In this document: in pieces, positions 43,811 to 52,809 of the stretch | How the letters are laid out: each line of letters starts with the position of its first letter | How positions within the stretch are numbered: position 1 is the first letter of the stretch | Assembly: GCF_014836535.1 (NCBI RefSeq) | Contig: NZ_JACSQP010000008.1 | Coordinates: 1 to 64,000 of the forward strand | Direction: 5' to 3' | DNA: 64,000 nt | Source: Microbacterium pullorum | GTDB lineage: Bacteria > Actinomycetota > Actinomycetes > Actinomycetales > Microbacteriaceae | Program-made: the position numbers and the translations under genes | The notes under the pieces: model-generated | Databases searched by the model: none | What the model saw: only the letters and a program-made list of their open reading frames with translations | What the model was told of the DNA's origin: nothing

Positions 43811-46498
43811 ATGGCGACACGCGAACTCATGACGGTGGACGACGAACCGCGCGGCGGTGACCCGTCGACCGGCGACGGGGGGACTGCGAAGCGCCGCCGG
43901 TCGATCGGTCGCATCATCGGCATGTCGCTGTACGGGCTGTTCGCCGCCATCGTGGTCGTCGCGCTCATCGCGGCGAGCGCCGTGGTGTGGACGATCCAGC
44001 GCTCGTTCCCGCAGCTGGACGGCACCGTGGAGCTGGCCGGCCTCGCGGGCGAGGTCGAGGTGCTGCGCGACGAACTGGGGGTGCCGACCATCGTCGCCGG
44101 CTCCTCCGACGACCTCTTCTTCGCGCAGGGCTTCGTCCACGCGCAGGACCGCTTCTGGGAGATGGACTTCCGCCGCCACGTCACGAGCGGCCGCGTGTCG
44201 GAGCTGTTCGGCGAGAGCCAGCTGCCGACCGACCTGTTCCTGCGCACGCTCGGATGGCGCGAGATCGCCGAGCAGGAGGTCGCCGCCCTCGACGAGGAGA
44301 CCCGCGGATACTACGAGGCCTACGCCGACGGGGTGAACGCGTACCTCGCCGACCACGACGGCGCGGAGGCATCCTTCGAGTACGCCGTGCTGGGGCTGCA
44401 GAACCCCGACTACCGCATCGAGCCGTGGAGCGCCGTCGACTCGATCGCATGGTTGAAGGCGATGGCGTGGGACCTGCGCAGCAACGTCGAGACCGAAACC
44501 GAACGGGCGCTCATGGCGCAGGACTTCTCCACCGAGCAGATCACGCAGCTCTTCCCCGGGTACCCGTTCGACCGCAACCCGGTGATCGCCCCCACCCTCA
44601 CCCCCGTCGACCTGCTGCCGGCCACGCCCGAGACCTCCGGGTTCTCGTCGGCCTCGGTCCCGACGCCGCCGGTCGAGGGCGAGACGGATGCCGCGGCGGC
44701 CGTGATCGACTGGGGGGCCGTCGACGGTGTCGTCGAGGCGGCCGCCGCGCTGCTGGGCGGCGTGGGCGAAGGCATCGGCTCGAACTCGTGGGTCGTCTCG
44801 GGCGAGCTGACGGCGTCGGGCAAGCCGCTGCTGGCCAACGACCCGCACCTCGGCGCGTCGCTGCCGAGCGTGTGGCACCAGAGCCACCTGCGCTGCGCGC
44901 CGGTGTCGGAGGAGTGCCCGTTCGACGTCGCGGGGTTCGGCTTCTCGGGTGTTCCGGGCATCATCATCGGCCACAACCGCGACATCGCATGGGGGTTCAC
45001 CAACCTCACCACCGACGTGACCGACCTGTACATCGAGCGCATCGACGGCGACTCGTACTGGCGCGACGGACAGCTCGTGCCGCTGGAGACGCGCACCGAG
45101 ACGGTGGAGGTCGCCGGCGGCGACCCGGTGACCCTCGAGATCCGCTCCACCGTGCACGGTCCGATCGTCTCCGGCCTCACCTCGGACTTCACCGCGATCG
45201 CCGCAGACCCGGTGATCCCCCACGGGTCGGGGGCGACGGCGCCCGACGCGGAACCGGCGGGAAGTGAGTACGCGGTGAGCCTGCGGTGGACCGCACTCGA
45301 ACCCGGCTCCACCGCGGCATCCATCTTCGCGCTCGATGAAGCCACCGACTTCGCGACCTTCCGCGACGCCGCCGCGCTGTTCGACGTCCCCGCGCAGAAC
45401 CTCGTCTACGCCGACCGCGAGGGCAACATCGGCTACCAGACCCCGGGACGCCTGCCCATCCGCGGCGCCGGCGACGGATCGCTGCCGCAGCCGGGGTGGG
45501 ACTCCGCCTACGACTGGCAGGGGATGATCCCGTTCGCCGAGCTGCCGGTGGTCTACAACCCCGACGAGGGGTACATCGTGACCGCCAACAATGCGGTCGT
45601 CGACCCCGACTACCGCTACTTCCTCACGTCCGACTGGGACTACGGCTGGCGGGCGGCGCGCATCACCGAACTGGTGCAGCGCAAGGCCGCGTCGGGCCCG
45701 CTCACCGCCGACGACATGCGCGACATCCAGGCCGACGCGCAGTTCTGGATGGGCAAGCGCCTGGCGGCCGCCTACGCCGACGTCACGACGGACGATGCGC
45801 GGACCGATGCCGCACTCGCGCTGCTCGATGACTGGGACGCGCAGAACTCCGCCGACTCCGCCGCCGCGGCGTATGCGAACGTGCTGTGGGACGAACTGGT
45901 GGCGAACATGTTCGTGCGGGAGCGCGAGGTGGCCGCCCCCGCCGGCAGCCAGTCGCGCATGTTCCTCGTCGTCGACCGCCTGCTGGACGAATCGACCGAC
46001 CCGTGGTGGACCAACGAGGGTCTGGGCATCTCGGGCCAGCGGGAGATGCTCGAGAGAACCGCCGACGATGCCGCCGAGCGCCTCGCGGGTCTGCAGGGCG
46101 ATGATCCGACGCGATGGGAGTGGGGATCGCTGCACGCCATCACCCTCACCAGCGACACGTTCGGCTCGTCGGGCATCGCGCCCATCGAATGGCTGTTCAA
46201 CCGCGGCCCCTACCCCGTGGCGGGCGGCACGTCGGTGGTGGATGCCACCGGCTGGGTGCTCGGCAGCGACAGCTTCGCCACCGTCACGGTGCCGTCGATG
46301 CGGATGGTGGTGGATCTCGCCGACCTCGACGCATCGCGCTGGAACCACCTCACCGGCACGAGCGGCCACGCGTTCCACCCGAACTACACCGACCAGACCG
46401 AGACGTGGCAGCGCCGCGAGATGACCCCCTGGGCATTCAGCGACGACGCGGTGCGGGCGGCGGCGACCGACGAACTGCGGCTCGTGCCGGCATCCTGA
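43811..46498 (+). CDS. Penicillin acylase family protein, membrane anchored
   Basis: Ntn-hydrolase of 895 residues. A polar N-terminus (about 32 residues) is followed by one transmembrane helix (about 37-60), so the enzyme is held outside the membrane instead of released. The alpha-chain part has FVHAQDRFWEMDFRRHVTSGR. Self-cleavage is expected at Gly323-Ser324 in GIGSNSWVV; the new N-terminal Ser is the nucleophile. The beta chain has LLANDPHLGASLPSVWHQ and NRDIAWGFTN. A -10 box TAGCAT lies at 43754. Substrates in the family are beta-lactam side chains, N-acyl-homoserine lactones or other amides; not resolvable here. Confidence 0.88.
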   Translation: MATRELMTVDDEPRGGDPSTGDGGTAKRRRSIGRIIGMSLYGLFAAIVVVALIAASAVVWTIQRSFPQLDGTVELAGLAGEVEVLRDELGVPTIVAGSSDDLFFAQGFVHAQDRFWEMDFRRHVTSGRVSELFGESQLPTDLFLRTLGWREIAEQEVAALDEETRGYYEAYADGVNAYLADHDGAEASFEYAVLGLQNPDYRIEPWSAVDSIAWLKAMAWDLRSNVETETERALMAQDFSTEQITQLFPGYPFDRNPVIAPTLTPVDLLPATPETSGFSSASVPTPPVEGETDAAAAVIDWGAVDGVVEAAAALLGGVGEGIGSNSWVVSGELTASGKPLLANDPHLGASLPSVWHQSHLRCAPVSEECPFDVAGFGFSGVPGIIIGHNRDIAWGFTNLTTDVTDLYIERIDGDSYWRDGQLVPLETRTETVEVAGGDPVTLEIRSTVHGPIVSGLTSDFTAIAADPVIPHGSGATAPDAEPAGSEYAVSLRWTALEPGSTAASIFALDEATDFATFRDAAALFDVPAQNLVYADREGNIGYQTPGRLPIRGAGDGSLPQPGWDSAYDWQGMIPFAELPVVYNPDEGYIVTANNAVVDPDYRYFLTSDWDYGWRAARITELVQRKAASGPLTADDMRDIQADAQFWMGKRLAAAYADVTTDDARTDAALALLDDWDAQNSADSAAAAYANVLWDELVANMFVREREVAAPAGSQSRMFLVVDRLLDESTDPWWTNEGLGISGQREMLERTADDAAERLAGLQGDDPTRWEWGSLHAITLTSDTFGSSGIAPIEWLFNRGPYPVAGGTSVVDATGWVLGSDSFATVTVPSMRMVVDLADLDASRWNHLTGTSGHAFHPNYTDQTETWQRREMTPWAFSDDAVRAAATDELRLVPAS

Positions 46499-46580
46499 GC
46501 AGGTCACCCGTCCCGACGCAACCCCGGCTGTTCGCGCGGCCTGCTCGCCTACGATCGGAGCACCGACGAGAGGAGTCGCG

Positions 46581-47168
46581 ATGGCAGGCGGCATTGCGCG
46601 CGTCATGCGCTGCACACCCGATGATGTGTTCGCCACGCTCGCCGACGGGTGGCTGTACCCCGTGTGGGTGGTGGGAGCGGCACGCATGCGCGCGGTCTCG
46701 CCCGAGTGGCCGCAGCAGGGCTCGGCGCTGCACCACTCCCTGGGACTGTGGCCGGTGCTCATCGACGACACCACCGAGATCGTGTCGTGGTCGCCGCCGC
46801 GGCGCGTGAGGCTGCGGGCTCAGGCGGGGCCGTTCGGGCGCGCGGTGGTGGTGATCGACGTGCGCGAGCACGCGGAGGGGTGTGTCGTGCGCATGGGCGA
46901 GGAGCCCGTCGCGGGAGCGGCTCGCCTGCTGCCGCGCGTGCTGTGGGCGCCGCTGCTGCGGGCACGCAACCGCGAGACGCTGCGGCGGCTGGGGTTCCTC
47001 GCCGAGGGACGCCGACGCGAACGCGACGCCGGGGAGCAGACCGCCCGCGACGAGGTGCCCGAGACGCAGCCCGCCGACGCGGACGCGCAGGCCCAGGCCG
47101 ACGTGCATGCCGCGACGGACGCCGCGGCCGACGCGGGAGCGCCGCCGGCGGGCGATCGATCGGCATGA
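46581..47168 (+). CDS. SRPBCC (polyketide cyclase-like) protein
   Basis: 195 residues. The first 140 fit a START-like fold: [33 protein letters not shown], then [21 protein letters not shown] and a late [23 protein letters not shown]. The last 50 residues are low-complexity Ala/Asp/Gln and probably disordered. GAGAGGAG precedes the ATG by 6 bases and a -10 box TACGAT lies at about 46551. It overlaps the following FAD oxidoreductase by 4 bases, suggesting a shared job, possibly on a hydrophobic compound. Confidence 0.8.
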   Translation: MAGGIARVMRCTPDDVFATLADGWLYPVWVVGAARMRAVSPEWPQQGSALHHSLGLWPVLIDDTTEIVSWSPPRRVRLRAQAGPFGRAVVVIDVREHAEGCVVRMGEEPVAGAARLLPRVLWAPLLRARNRETLRRLGFLAEGRRRERDAGEQTARDEVPETQPADADAQAQADVHAATDAAADAGAPPAGDRSA

Positions 47169-48616
47169 GCATCCTCGATGCGATCATCGTCGGGGCGGGT
47201 CCCAACGGCCTGGCTGCGGCGGTCACCCTGGCCCGCGCGGGACTGTCGGTGCGCGTGTACGAGCGCGCCGCGCAGCCCGGCGGCGGCGCCCGCACACAGG
47301 AGCTGACCCTCCCCGGGTTCCGCCACGACACGTGCTCCGCAGTGCACCCGCTCGCCGTCGCCTCCCCCTTCTTCCGCGCATTCGGGCTCGCGGAGCGCAT
47401 CGAGCTGCTGACCCCCGAGGTGTCGTTCGCGCACCCGCTGCCGGGAGGCGCCGGCGGCATCGCGTACCGCGACCTCGACCGCACCGCGCAGGCGCTGGGC
47501 CGCGACGGCCGGGCGTACCGGCGGCTCCTGGCGCCGCTGGCGGCACGGTCGCTGCACGTCGCCGAGTTCACGGGATCGAACCTGATCGGCATCCCGCGGC
47601 ATCCGCTGGTCGCGGCGCGGTTCGGCATGAGCGCGCTGGAGCAGGGGTCACCGCTGTGGAACGCGCGGTTCTCGGGCGAGGCCGCTCCCGCGATGATCAC
47701 CGGCGTCGCCGCGCACGCGATCGTGCGCCAGCCGTCGATCGTGGGCGCCGGGGCGGGGCTCGCGCTGCAGGCACACGCGCACGCCGGCGGCTGGCCGATT
47801 CCGCGGGGCGGGAGTCAGGCGATCGTCGATGCGCTCATCGCCGATCTCGTGGCCCACGGCGGAGAGGTGGTGACCGACCACGAGGTGCGGTCGCTGCGCG
47901 CGCTGCCGCCCGCCCGGGCGACACTCATGGACGTGACCCCGCGCGCGTTGCTGCGCTGGGCCGGCGACCGCCTGCCGGCCCGATACCGCCGGGCGCTGCA
48001 GGGGTTCCGTTACGGCAACGCCGCGGCGAAGGTCGACTTCGCCCTGTCGGGTGCGGTCCCGTGGGCGGACCCGCGGGTGGCGCAGGCCGGCACCGTGCAC
48101 CTGGGGGGCACCCGCCGCGACATCGCGTACGCCGAGAACGAAGTGGCCCGGGGCCGGCATGCGACCGACCCGTACGTGCTGGTGTCGCAGCCGTCGGTGC
48201 TCGACGACACCCGCGCGCCCGGCGACGCGCAGTCGTTGTGGGCGTACACGCACGTGCCGGCGGGGTCGACGGTCGACCAGCGCGAGACGATCACGCGCAT
48301 GATCGAGCGCTCCGCACCCGGGTTCCGGGACCTCATCCTCGATGCCCGCAGCGTCACGGCGGCGGATCTGCCCGAGGAGAACCCGAACTACATCGACGGG
48401 GACATCAGCGCCGGTGCGGCGACGCTGCGCCAGTTGGTGCGGCGGCCGGTGGCCACGACCGATCCGTGGCGAACCCCCCTGCCCGGGGTGTATCTGTGCG
48501 GCGCGTCGACGGTGCCCGGACCCGGCGTGCACGGCCTGTCGGGGTGGTACGCCGCCCGCTCCGCCCTGCGTCACACCTTCGGCATCCCCACCCTGCCGTC
48601 GCTGGCTCCCGCGTGA
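47165..48616 (+). CDS. FAD-dependent oxidoreductase, phytoene-desaturase-like (PYROXD2 type)
   Basis: Flavoprotein of 483 residues. The N-terminal dinucleotide fold has [21 protein letters not shown] and the next acidic residue in VRVYERA; the desaturase-like [17 protein letters not shown] follows. The C-terminal FAD segment is [28 protein letters not shown]. This layout matches the carotenoid-desaturase-like NAD(P)/FAD family and not a true CrtI in a crt cluster, since no crt genes are nearby. Translation is coupled to the SRPBCC gene by ATGA. Confidence 0.85.
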   Translation: MSILDAIIVGAGPNGLAAAVTLARAGLSVRVYERAAQPGGGARTQELTLPGFRHDTCSAVHPLAVASPFFRAFGLAERIELLTPEVSFAHPLPGGAGGIAYRDLDRTAQALGRDGRAYRRLLAPLAARSLHVAEFTGSNLIGIPRHPLVAARFGMSALEQGSPLWNARFSGEAAPAMITGVAAHAIVRQPSIVGAGAGLALQAHAHAGGWPIPRGGSQAIVDALIADLVAHGGEVVTDHEVRSLRALPPARATLMDVTPRALLRWAGDRLPARYRRALQGFRYGNAAAKVDFALSGAVPWADPRVAQAGTVHLGGTRRDIAYAENEVARGRHATDPYVLVSQPSVLDDTRAPGDAQSLWAYTHVPAGSTVDQRETITRMIERSAPGFRDLILDARSVTAADLPEENPNYIDGDISAGAATLRQLVRRPVATTDPWRTPLPGVYLCGASTVPGPGVHGLSGWYAARSALRHTFGIPTLPSLAPA

Positions 48617-48617
48617 G

Positions 48618-48635
48618 CACTCGTCACGCCGAGTG
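48618..48635. terminator. Small hairpin between convergent genes
   Basis: CACTCG (48618-48623) pairs with CGAGTG (48630-48635) with a 6-base loop, directly after the FAD oxidoreductase stop and before the convergent glycosyltransferase stop. Its CGAGTGAGC context recalls the palindrome at 28891-28952. Confidence 0.35.
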
Positions 48636-48640
48636 AGCCC

Positions 48641-50320
48641 TCACCGCCCGCGTGCACGGGAGAGGACCCGCCAGACGCGCGGCGGCACGATGCGACGCGC
48701 GAGCGCGATCGGGCGCCGCGCGGCCCGGGCCACCGTGTCTCTGAGCGCGCCGCCCGCACCCTCGCGTCGCAGTTCGACGGTGCCGTCATCGGTGACGACC
48801 AGCTCGCACCGGCGCCCGGCGAGCAGCGGCGAGCGCGTCAGCGTCTCGAGGGCCGCCGGCTCCGCGCGCAGCGGGGTGTCGAAGGTCCAGCCGGCGTGAC
48901 GCACCCGCACCAGGATCTCCCCCTCCGCCCCGCCTGCACCCGAGCCCGCCCCATGCAGCGGGTCCACGACCACGGTCGCTCGTGAGACGTCGCGCTGCGC
49001 CCGTCCCGGCAGAGTCCGCACGCGGCCGTCCCGGCGGTCGCGCACCAGCAGATCCACCCGGTCGCGGCGCAGTTCCCGCCCCGCGTCACGCGCGTCGACC
49101 GGCAGAGCACCGAGATCGAGGGATGCCGGTGGCCACCAGATCACGGGACGGGCAGGCTCCGCAACGTCCGATTCCGCCACGCCCGCGGCATCGACCCTCT
49201 CCTGCCGCGTCTCGAACACGAACGCGTCCTGACCGTCATGGACGAATCGGATGCGCATGCCGAGCTTGAGCCTGCCCCCACGCGTCCACTGCGCGGTGGT
49301 GAGGTCGGCGCGGCATTCGATGCCCTGTTCGAACTCGGCCAGTCGGACCAATTCGTCGCGTCGCCCCGACCGCAGCAGCGCCGAGCGCACCCGCAGGGGG
49401 AACGGCAGCCCCGACTCGACCCCCGGCCCGAACCGGCGCTGCACGATCGGGATGACGACGTCGAGGAAGCGCTCACGGTACTCGTCGGGATAGCGCACCA
49501 TGCGCCGCGGAGCCAGCCGGTTCAGGATCTTGCCGCGATACCAATGGCGCAGCAACGTGTCGCGCGTGCGTCCGGGCGTCGTGTTCGCCTCGACGAGATC
49601 GAGCACGGTCTCGAGGTGCGGGAAGTAGGTTTCGGGATCGATGCGCGGAGAGCTCGCACTGCCCTCGCTCTTCACCCACGCGTAGCAGGGCTCGCTCGCG
49701 AGGATCGACACCGTCTGCGCCGCGAAGTACGCCTGCATGACGAACAGGTGATCCTCAAGCCGCACCTTGCCATCGGGGAAGCGGATGCCGTGGCTGCGCA
49801 GGAACGACAGCCGGAACATCTTGTGCGGGGTGAGCACCTCCAGCAGCGGGTCCTTTCCGAGCACCGCGCGCGGGATGTCGCGCTGGAAGATGCGTGCCGG
49901 CAGCGCGCGGCCGATGCCCACCTCCTTTCCGACGACGACGTCGGACGCATGCTGATCGGCGTAGTCGCAGAGGCGCTCCAGAGCCCCCTCGAACAGCCAA
50001 TCGTCCTGGTCGACGAAGTAGACGTACTCGCCCCGCGCCGCGTCGATGCCGCGATTGCGCGGGGTACCCGGCCACCCGGTGTGCTCGAGGGTCAGCACGT
50101 GCACGTTCGGGCGCGCGGCCGCGGCATGCGCCAGGCGCCGCCGCGTCTCTTCGTCGGAGCCGTCGTCACACAGCACCACCTCGAACTCGTCCTGCGGCAG
50201 CGTCTGCCGGTCGAGGGAACCGACGAGGTCGTCGAAGCCCGCCCCGGGGTTGAACACCGGCACGATCACACTCACCCGCACCGGCCTCGGCTCACTCAGA
50301 TCGTGTCGCGTCGACGTCAT
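48641..50320 (-). CDS. Family 2 glycosyltransferase with C-terminal extension
   Basis: 559 residues. The GT-A domain (about residues 12-260) has VSVIVPVFNPGAGFDDLVGSL, the nucleotide site VVLCDDGSDEE and a metal-binding YFVDQDDWL, as in TagF/TarS-like and capsule enzymes. Residues 330-500 form a beta-rich accessory part, and the Arg-rich last 50 residues (RRPIALARRIVPPRVWRVLSRARGR-like composition) may bind the membrane. ATG at 50320 has only a weak ribosome site (GGAACG). It stands alone; acceptor and donor are unknown, but cell-wall polymer decoration is plausible. Confidence 0.82.
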   Translation of the reverse strand: MTSTRHDLSEPRPVRVSVIVPVFNPGAGFDDLVGSLDRQTLPQDEFEVVLCDDGSDEETRRRLAHAAAARPNVHVLTLEHTGWPGTPRNRGIDAARGEYVYFVDQDDWLFEGALERLCDYADQHASDVVVGKEVGIGRALPARIFQRDIPRAVLGKDPLLEVLTPHKMFRLSFLRSHGIRFPDGKVRLEDHLFVMQAYFAAQTVSILASEPCYAWVKSEGSASSPRIDPETYFPHLETVLDLVEANTTPGRTRDTLLRHWYRGKILNRLAPRRMVRYPDEYRERFLDVVIPIVQRRFGPGVESGLPFPLRVRSALLRSGRRDELVRLAEFEQGIECRADLTTAQWTRGGRLKLGMRIRFVHDGQDAFVFETRQERVDAAGVAESDVAEPARPVIWWPPASLDLGALPVDARDAGRELRRDRVDLLVRDRRDGRVRTLPGRAQRDVSRATVVVDPLHGAGSGAGGAEGEILVRVRHAGWTFDTPLRAEPAALETLTRSPLLAGRRCELVVTDDGTVELRREGAGGALRDTVARAARRPIALARRIVPPRVWRVLSRARGR

Positions 50321-50455
50321 CGTTCCAGCGAACCGCGACAGGGGCGGGATTTCACGGGGTTGCGTTCGCCCGACGGACGTGCTGCGCTGCCGCTTCGCCG
50401 TGAGGCGGATGCCCGCGCTCACTAGACTCGAACCCCGACCGGCGAGGAGATCACC

Positions 50456-51589
50456 ATGCCCTTGGACCCGTTCTTCGCGGAGCGGCTGCGGGTGCACCGC
50501 CGCTATCTCATCGGGCAGGGACTGAGGGCATTGCGCGGCCGCGTCGCGAGCTGGCGGGCACTGGTGTGGGGCAAGGCCGCGGGGCGCGCGCGAGGGGATG
50601 CCGGCGCCTCTGCGTCCGGGACGGCGGCGGGTCACGCGGGTGCGGATCACGCCGGTGCGGATCACGCGGGTGCGGGTCGCTCGAGCGGCGACGCCGCGCG
50701 CGCCCGGCATCGGCGAGCCGCCCTCGCCTGGGATCGCAAGGAGCTCGATGCGATCGGCACGCCGGGACCGCCGGTGCGCACGACCGAGCACCAGGTCGCG
50801 GTGCCCGGCTACCCGACGGTGCGGGTGCGCATCTACCACCCGCACGCGGCAGACGCCCCGCCGGTGCCGGGGTGGCTGAGCTTCTTCGGCGGCGCGTTCC
50901 GCATCGGCGGCATCGACTATCCGACCACCGATGCCGCCAACCGCCGCCGCGCGGTGGAAGCCGGTGTCGCCATCGTGGCCGTCGACTACGCCCTCGCCCC
51001 CGAGCACCGCTTCCCGACGCAGGTCGAGCAGGCCCACGCCGCTCTCGTGTGGGTGCACGACAACGCCGCCGAGCTGGGGATCGACCCCCACCGGCTCGGG
51101 GTCATCGGCACCTCGGCAGGCGGCGCGATCGCGGCCTCGTTGGCGCTGGCCAACCGCGATCGCGGCAACCTGCCGATCCGGCTGCAGGTGCTCGAGGTGC
51201 CCGTCACCGACCTCACCGGCGGCCACATCGACCTGCGGGTCACCTGGGCTCTCGGCATCCCGACGATCATCGCGCTGCGGGAGCTGCGGTCGGTGGCGCG
51301 CACGTATCTGCGGCATCGCTCCGACGCACGCGACCCGCTCGCCTCACCGCTGCGCGCGGCCTCGCACGCGGGCCTCCCCGAGGCGGTGATCCTCACCGCG
51401 CAGTACGATCCGCTGCGGCGCGACGGGGCCGCGTACGCTGCGCGGCTGCGGGCCGACGGCGTCGCAGCCAGCGCGGTGCAGTACCTCGGGGTCACCCACG
51501 ACATCCCGATGTTCACGGGCGCGCTGCCGGCGGCGCGGCGGTGGCACCGCGACGTGGTCTCCGCCCTCGCGCGGCTGCACGAGGACTGA
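50456..51589 (+). CDS. HSL-like alpha/beta hydrolase with altered oxyanion motif
   Basis: 377 residues; esterase of the hormone-sensitive-lipase group. The nucleophile elbow is GTSAGGAIAAS (usual GDSAGG), the acid is near DPLRRDG and the His in GVTHDIPMF, so the triad is complete. The HGGG motif of this family is replaced by FGGA in LSFFGGAFRIGG. The first 90 residues are basic and include three 15-bp DNA repeats (50632-50676) encoding HAGAD. GAGGAG lies 6 bases before the ATG; a -10 box TAGACT is at 50423-50428. Convergent with the Mrp operon. Confidence 0.83.
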   Translation: MPLDPFFAERLRVHRRYLIGQGLRALRGRVASWRALVWGKAAGRARGDAGASASGTAAGHAGADHAGADHAGAGRSSGDAARARHRRAALAWDRKELDAIGTPGPPVRTTEHQVAVPGYPTVRVRIYHPHAADAPPVPGWLSFFGGAFRIGGIDYPTTDAANRRRAVEAGVAIVAVDYALAPEHRFPTQVEQAHAALVWVHDNAAELGIDPHRLGVIGTSAGGAIAASLALANRDRGNLPIRLQVLEVPVTDLTGGHIDLRVTWALGIPTIIALRELRSVARTYLRHRSDARDPLASPLRAASHAGLPEAVILTAQYDPLRRDGAAYAARLRADGVAASAVQYLGVTHDIPMFTGALPAARRWHRDVVSALARLHED

Positions 51590-51605
51590 CGCGACGCGGG
51601 AGGGC

Positions 51606-51962
51606 TCAGCCGCCGGCGGCGGGTGGGGTCTCGCGCGACTCGGTCAGCTCGTCCACGTACAGCGAGCTCGCCTCGATCGTCCCGTTGCGGTGGGCGGCAC
51701 GCCCGACCATGTGCGCCGACAGCGGCGCCGTCGCCAGTTGCACGAGCACGATGGCGACGAGGAACGCGACCACCGGCCACGAGCGCGCCGACAGCGCCAC
51801 TGCGAGGCAGATGACGATGAGACCCAGCACCTGGGGCTTGGTCGCCGCGTGCAGCCGGGTGGGCACGTCGTGGAAGCGCAGCAGGCCGATCGCGGCGGTC
51901 AGGCACAGCGCCGCCCCGAGGAGGATCAGCACGACGGAGATGATGTCCAGCACGGCGTTCAT
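51606..51962 (-). CDS. mrpG: Mrp Na+/H+ antiporter subunit G
   Basis: 118 residues with three hydrophobic helices in the first 90. The MnhG/PhaG hallmark IGLLRFHDVPTRLHAATKPQVLGL is intact. A polar tail of about 30 residues ends the protein. It is the last gene of the operon and its ATG overlaps the mrpF stop by 4 bases. All Mrp subunits are needed together for Na+(Li+,K+)/H+ exchange in other bacteria. Confidence 0.92.
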   Translation of the reverse strand: MNAVLDIISVVLILLGAALCLTAAIGLLRFHDVPTRLHAATKPQVLGLIVICLAVALSARSWPVVAFLVAIVLVQLATAPLSAHMVGRAAHRNGTIEASSLYVDELTESRETPPAAGG

Positions 51963-52228
51963 CGTTCGCTGTTGTCCCTTCTCGCGACGAAGCGCGCGAT
52001 GGAGATCGATCCGAACACGCCCACCGCGGCGATGATCAGCAGCACCGGCAGCGTACGGGTGTGATGGTTGATGGCCATGTCGGCGCCGAGCAGGCACATC
52101 ACGAGCGTCATCAGCACATCGGATGCCACGGCGCGGTCGAGGATCGACGGGCCCTTGATGATGCGCCACACCGTGAGTACACCCGACACGGCGAAGACGA
52201 CGTAGATGACGATCAGCAGCGCACTCAT
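51959..52228 (-). CDS. mrpF: Mrp Na+/H+ antiporter subunit F
   Basis: 89 residues with three helices; the MnhF pattern VWRIIKGPSILDRAVASDVLM, including the conserved Asp in helix 2, is present. ATG at 52228 overlaps the mrpE stop by 4 bases. A longer in-frame reading upstream is a shadow of mrpE. Confidence 0.9.
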   Translation of the reverse strand: MSALLIVIYVVFAVSGVLTVWRIIKGPSILDRAVASDVLMTLVMCLLGADMAINHHTRTLPVLLIIAAVGVFGSISIARFVARRDNSER

Positions 52229-52809
52229 ACCGGGGTCCCCCCTTCGCGCGGGGAATCGACCGCCGTCGCGCGGATCTTCTCCACCTGGGCGCGCGAGCCG
52301 ACGGCGCGCACGATGCGCGCCTCCCACCCCTGGATGGCTCGGCGCTGCATGCGCACGTCGTCATCACTGTCGACGCCGATCACGTGCAGATACAGGATGC
52401 GCCGGTCACGATCGGTCTCGACGACGAGCGACCCGGGGATGAGCGAAGCGGTCACGCCCACGTGAGTCATGATGAGGTCGTCGTCGGTCACCAGCGGCAC
52501 CGCGATGATCGCCGTGCCGGGATAGCGACGGGGATTGAGCACCTGCCACGCGACCAGCAGCGACCCGCGCACGACGGCGCCGAAGAAGGTCACGACGAAC
52601 ACGAATCCGTACCAGAGGTTCACCCGCCCCGACAGCTCCACCGGCGGCAGCCGGAACACGCGCGTGACGAAGAGGGCGACGACCAGTCCGGTGACGAACG
52701 CCAGCACCGTGAACTGGCCCCACAGCAGCATCCACAGGGCGACCAGCCACACCATGAACGGCATCTGCCGCCACGCCTGCGCCAGCACGGACTGCCGTTC
52801 GGGGCTCAC
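52225..52809 (-). CDS. mrpE: Mrp Na+/H+ antiporter subunit E
   Basis: 194 residues. Two N-terminal helices (about residues 17-50) with WLVALWMLLWGQF, then the MnhE signature VARGSLLVAWQVLNPR-like segment (here VVRGSLLVAWQVLNPR) and ITLTPGT-type loop TASLIPGSLVVE. The start GTG 52809 overlaps the mrpD stop by 4 bases; the reading frame continues upstream only as a shadow. The length is slightly above the usual 160-170 residues because of a C-terminal extension (VGSRAQVEKIRATAVDSPREGG). Confidence 0.9.
   Translation of the reverse strand: MSPERQSVLAQAWRQMPFMVWLVALWMLLWGQFTVLAFVTGLVVALFVTRVFRLPPVELSGRVNLWYGFVFVVTFFGAVVRGSLLVAWQVLNPRRYPGTAIIAVPLVTDDDLIMTHVGVTASLIPGSLVVETDRDRRILYLHVIGVDSDDDVRMQRRAIQGWEARIVRAVGSRAQVEKIRATAVDSPREGGTPV

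Noticed and set aside
47165..48616. Carotenoid phytoene desaturase CrtI
   Set aside because: No crtB/crtE genes nearby, and the N-terminal and C-terminal motifs fit the broader PYROXD2-like FAD family equally well.
50632..50676. Three 15-bp tandem repeats as a regulatory or recombination element
   Set aside because: They are in frame inside a low-complexity N-terminal linker (HAGAD) and are most simply replication slippage.
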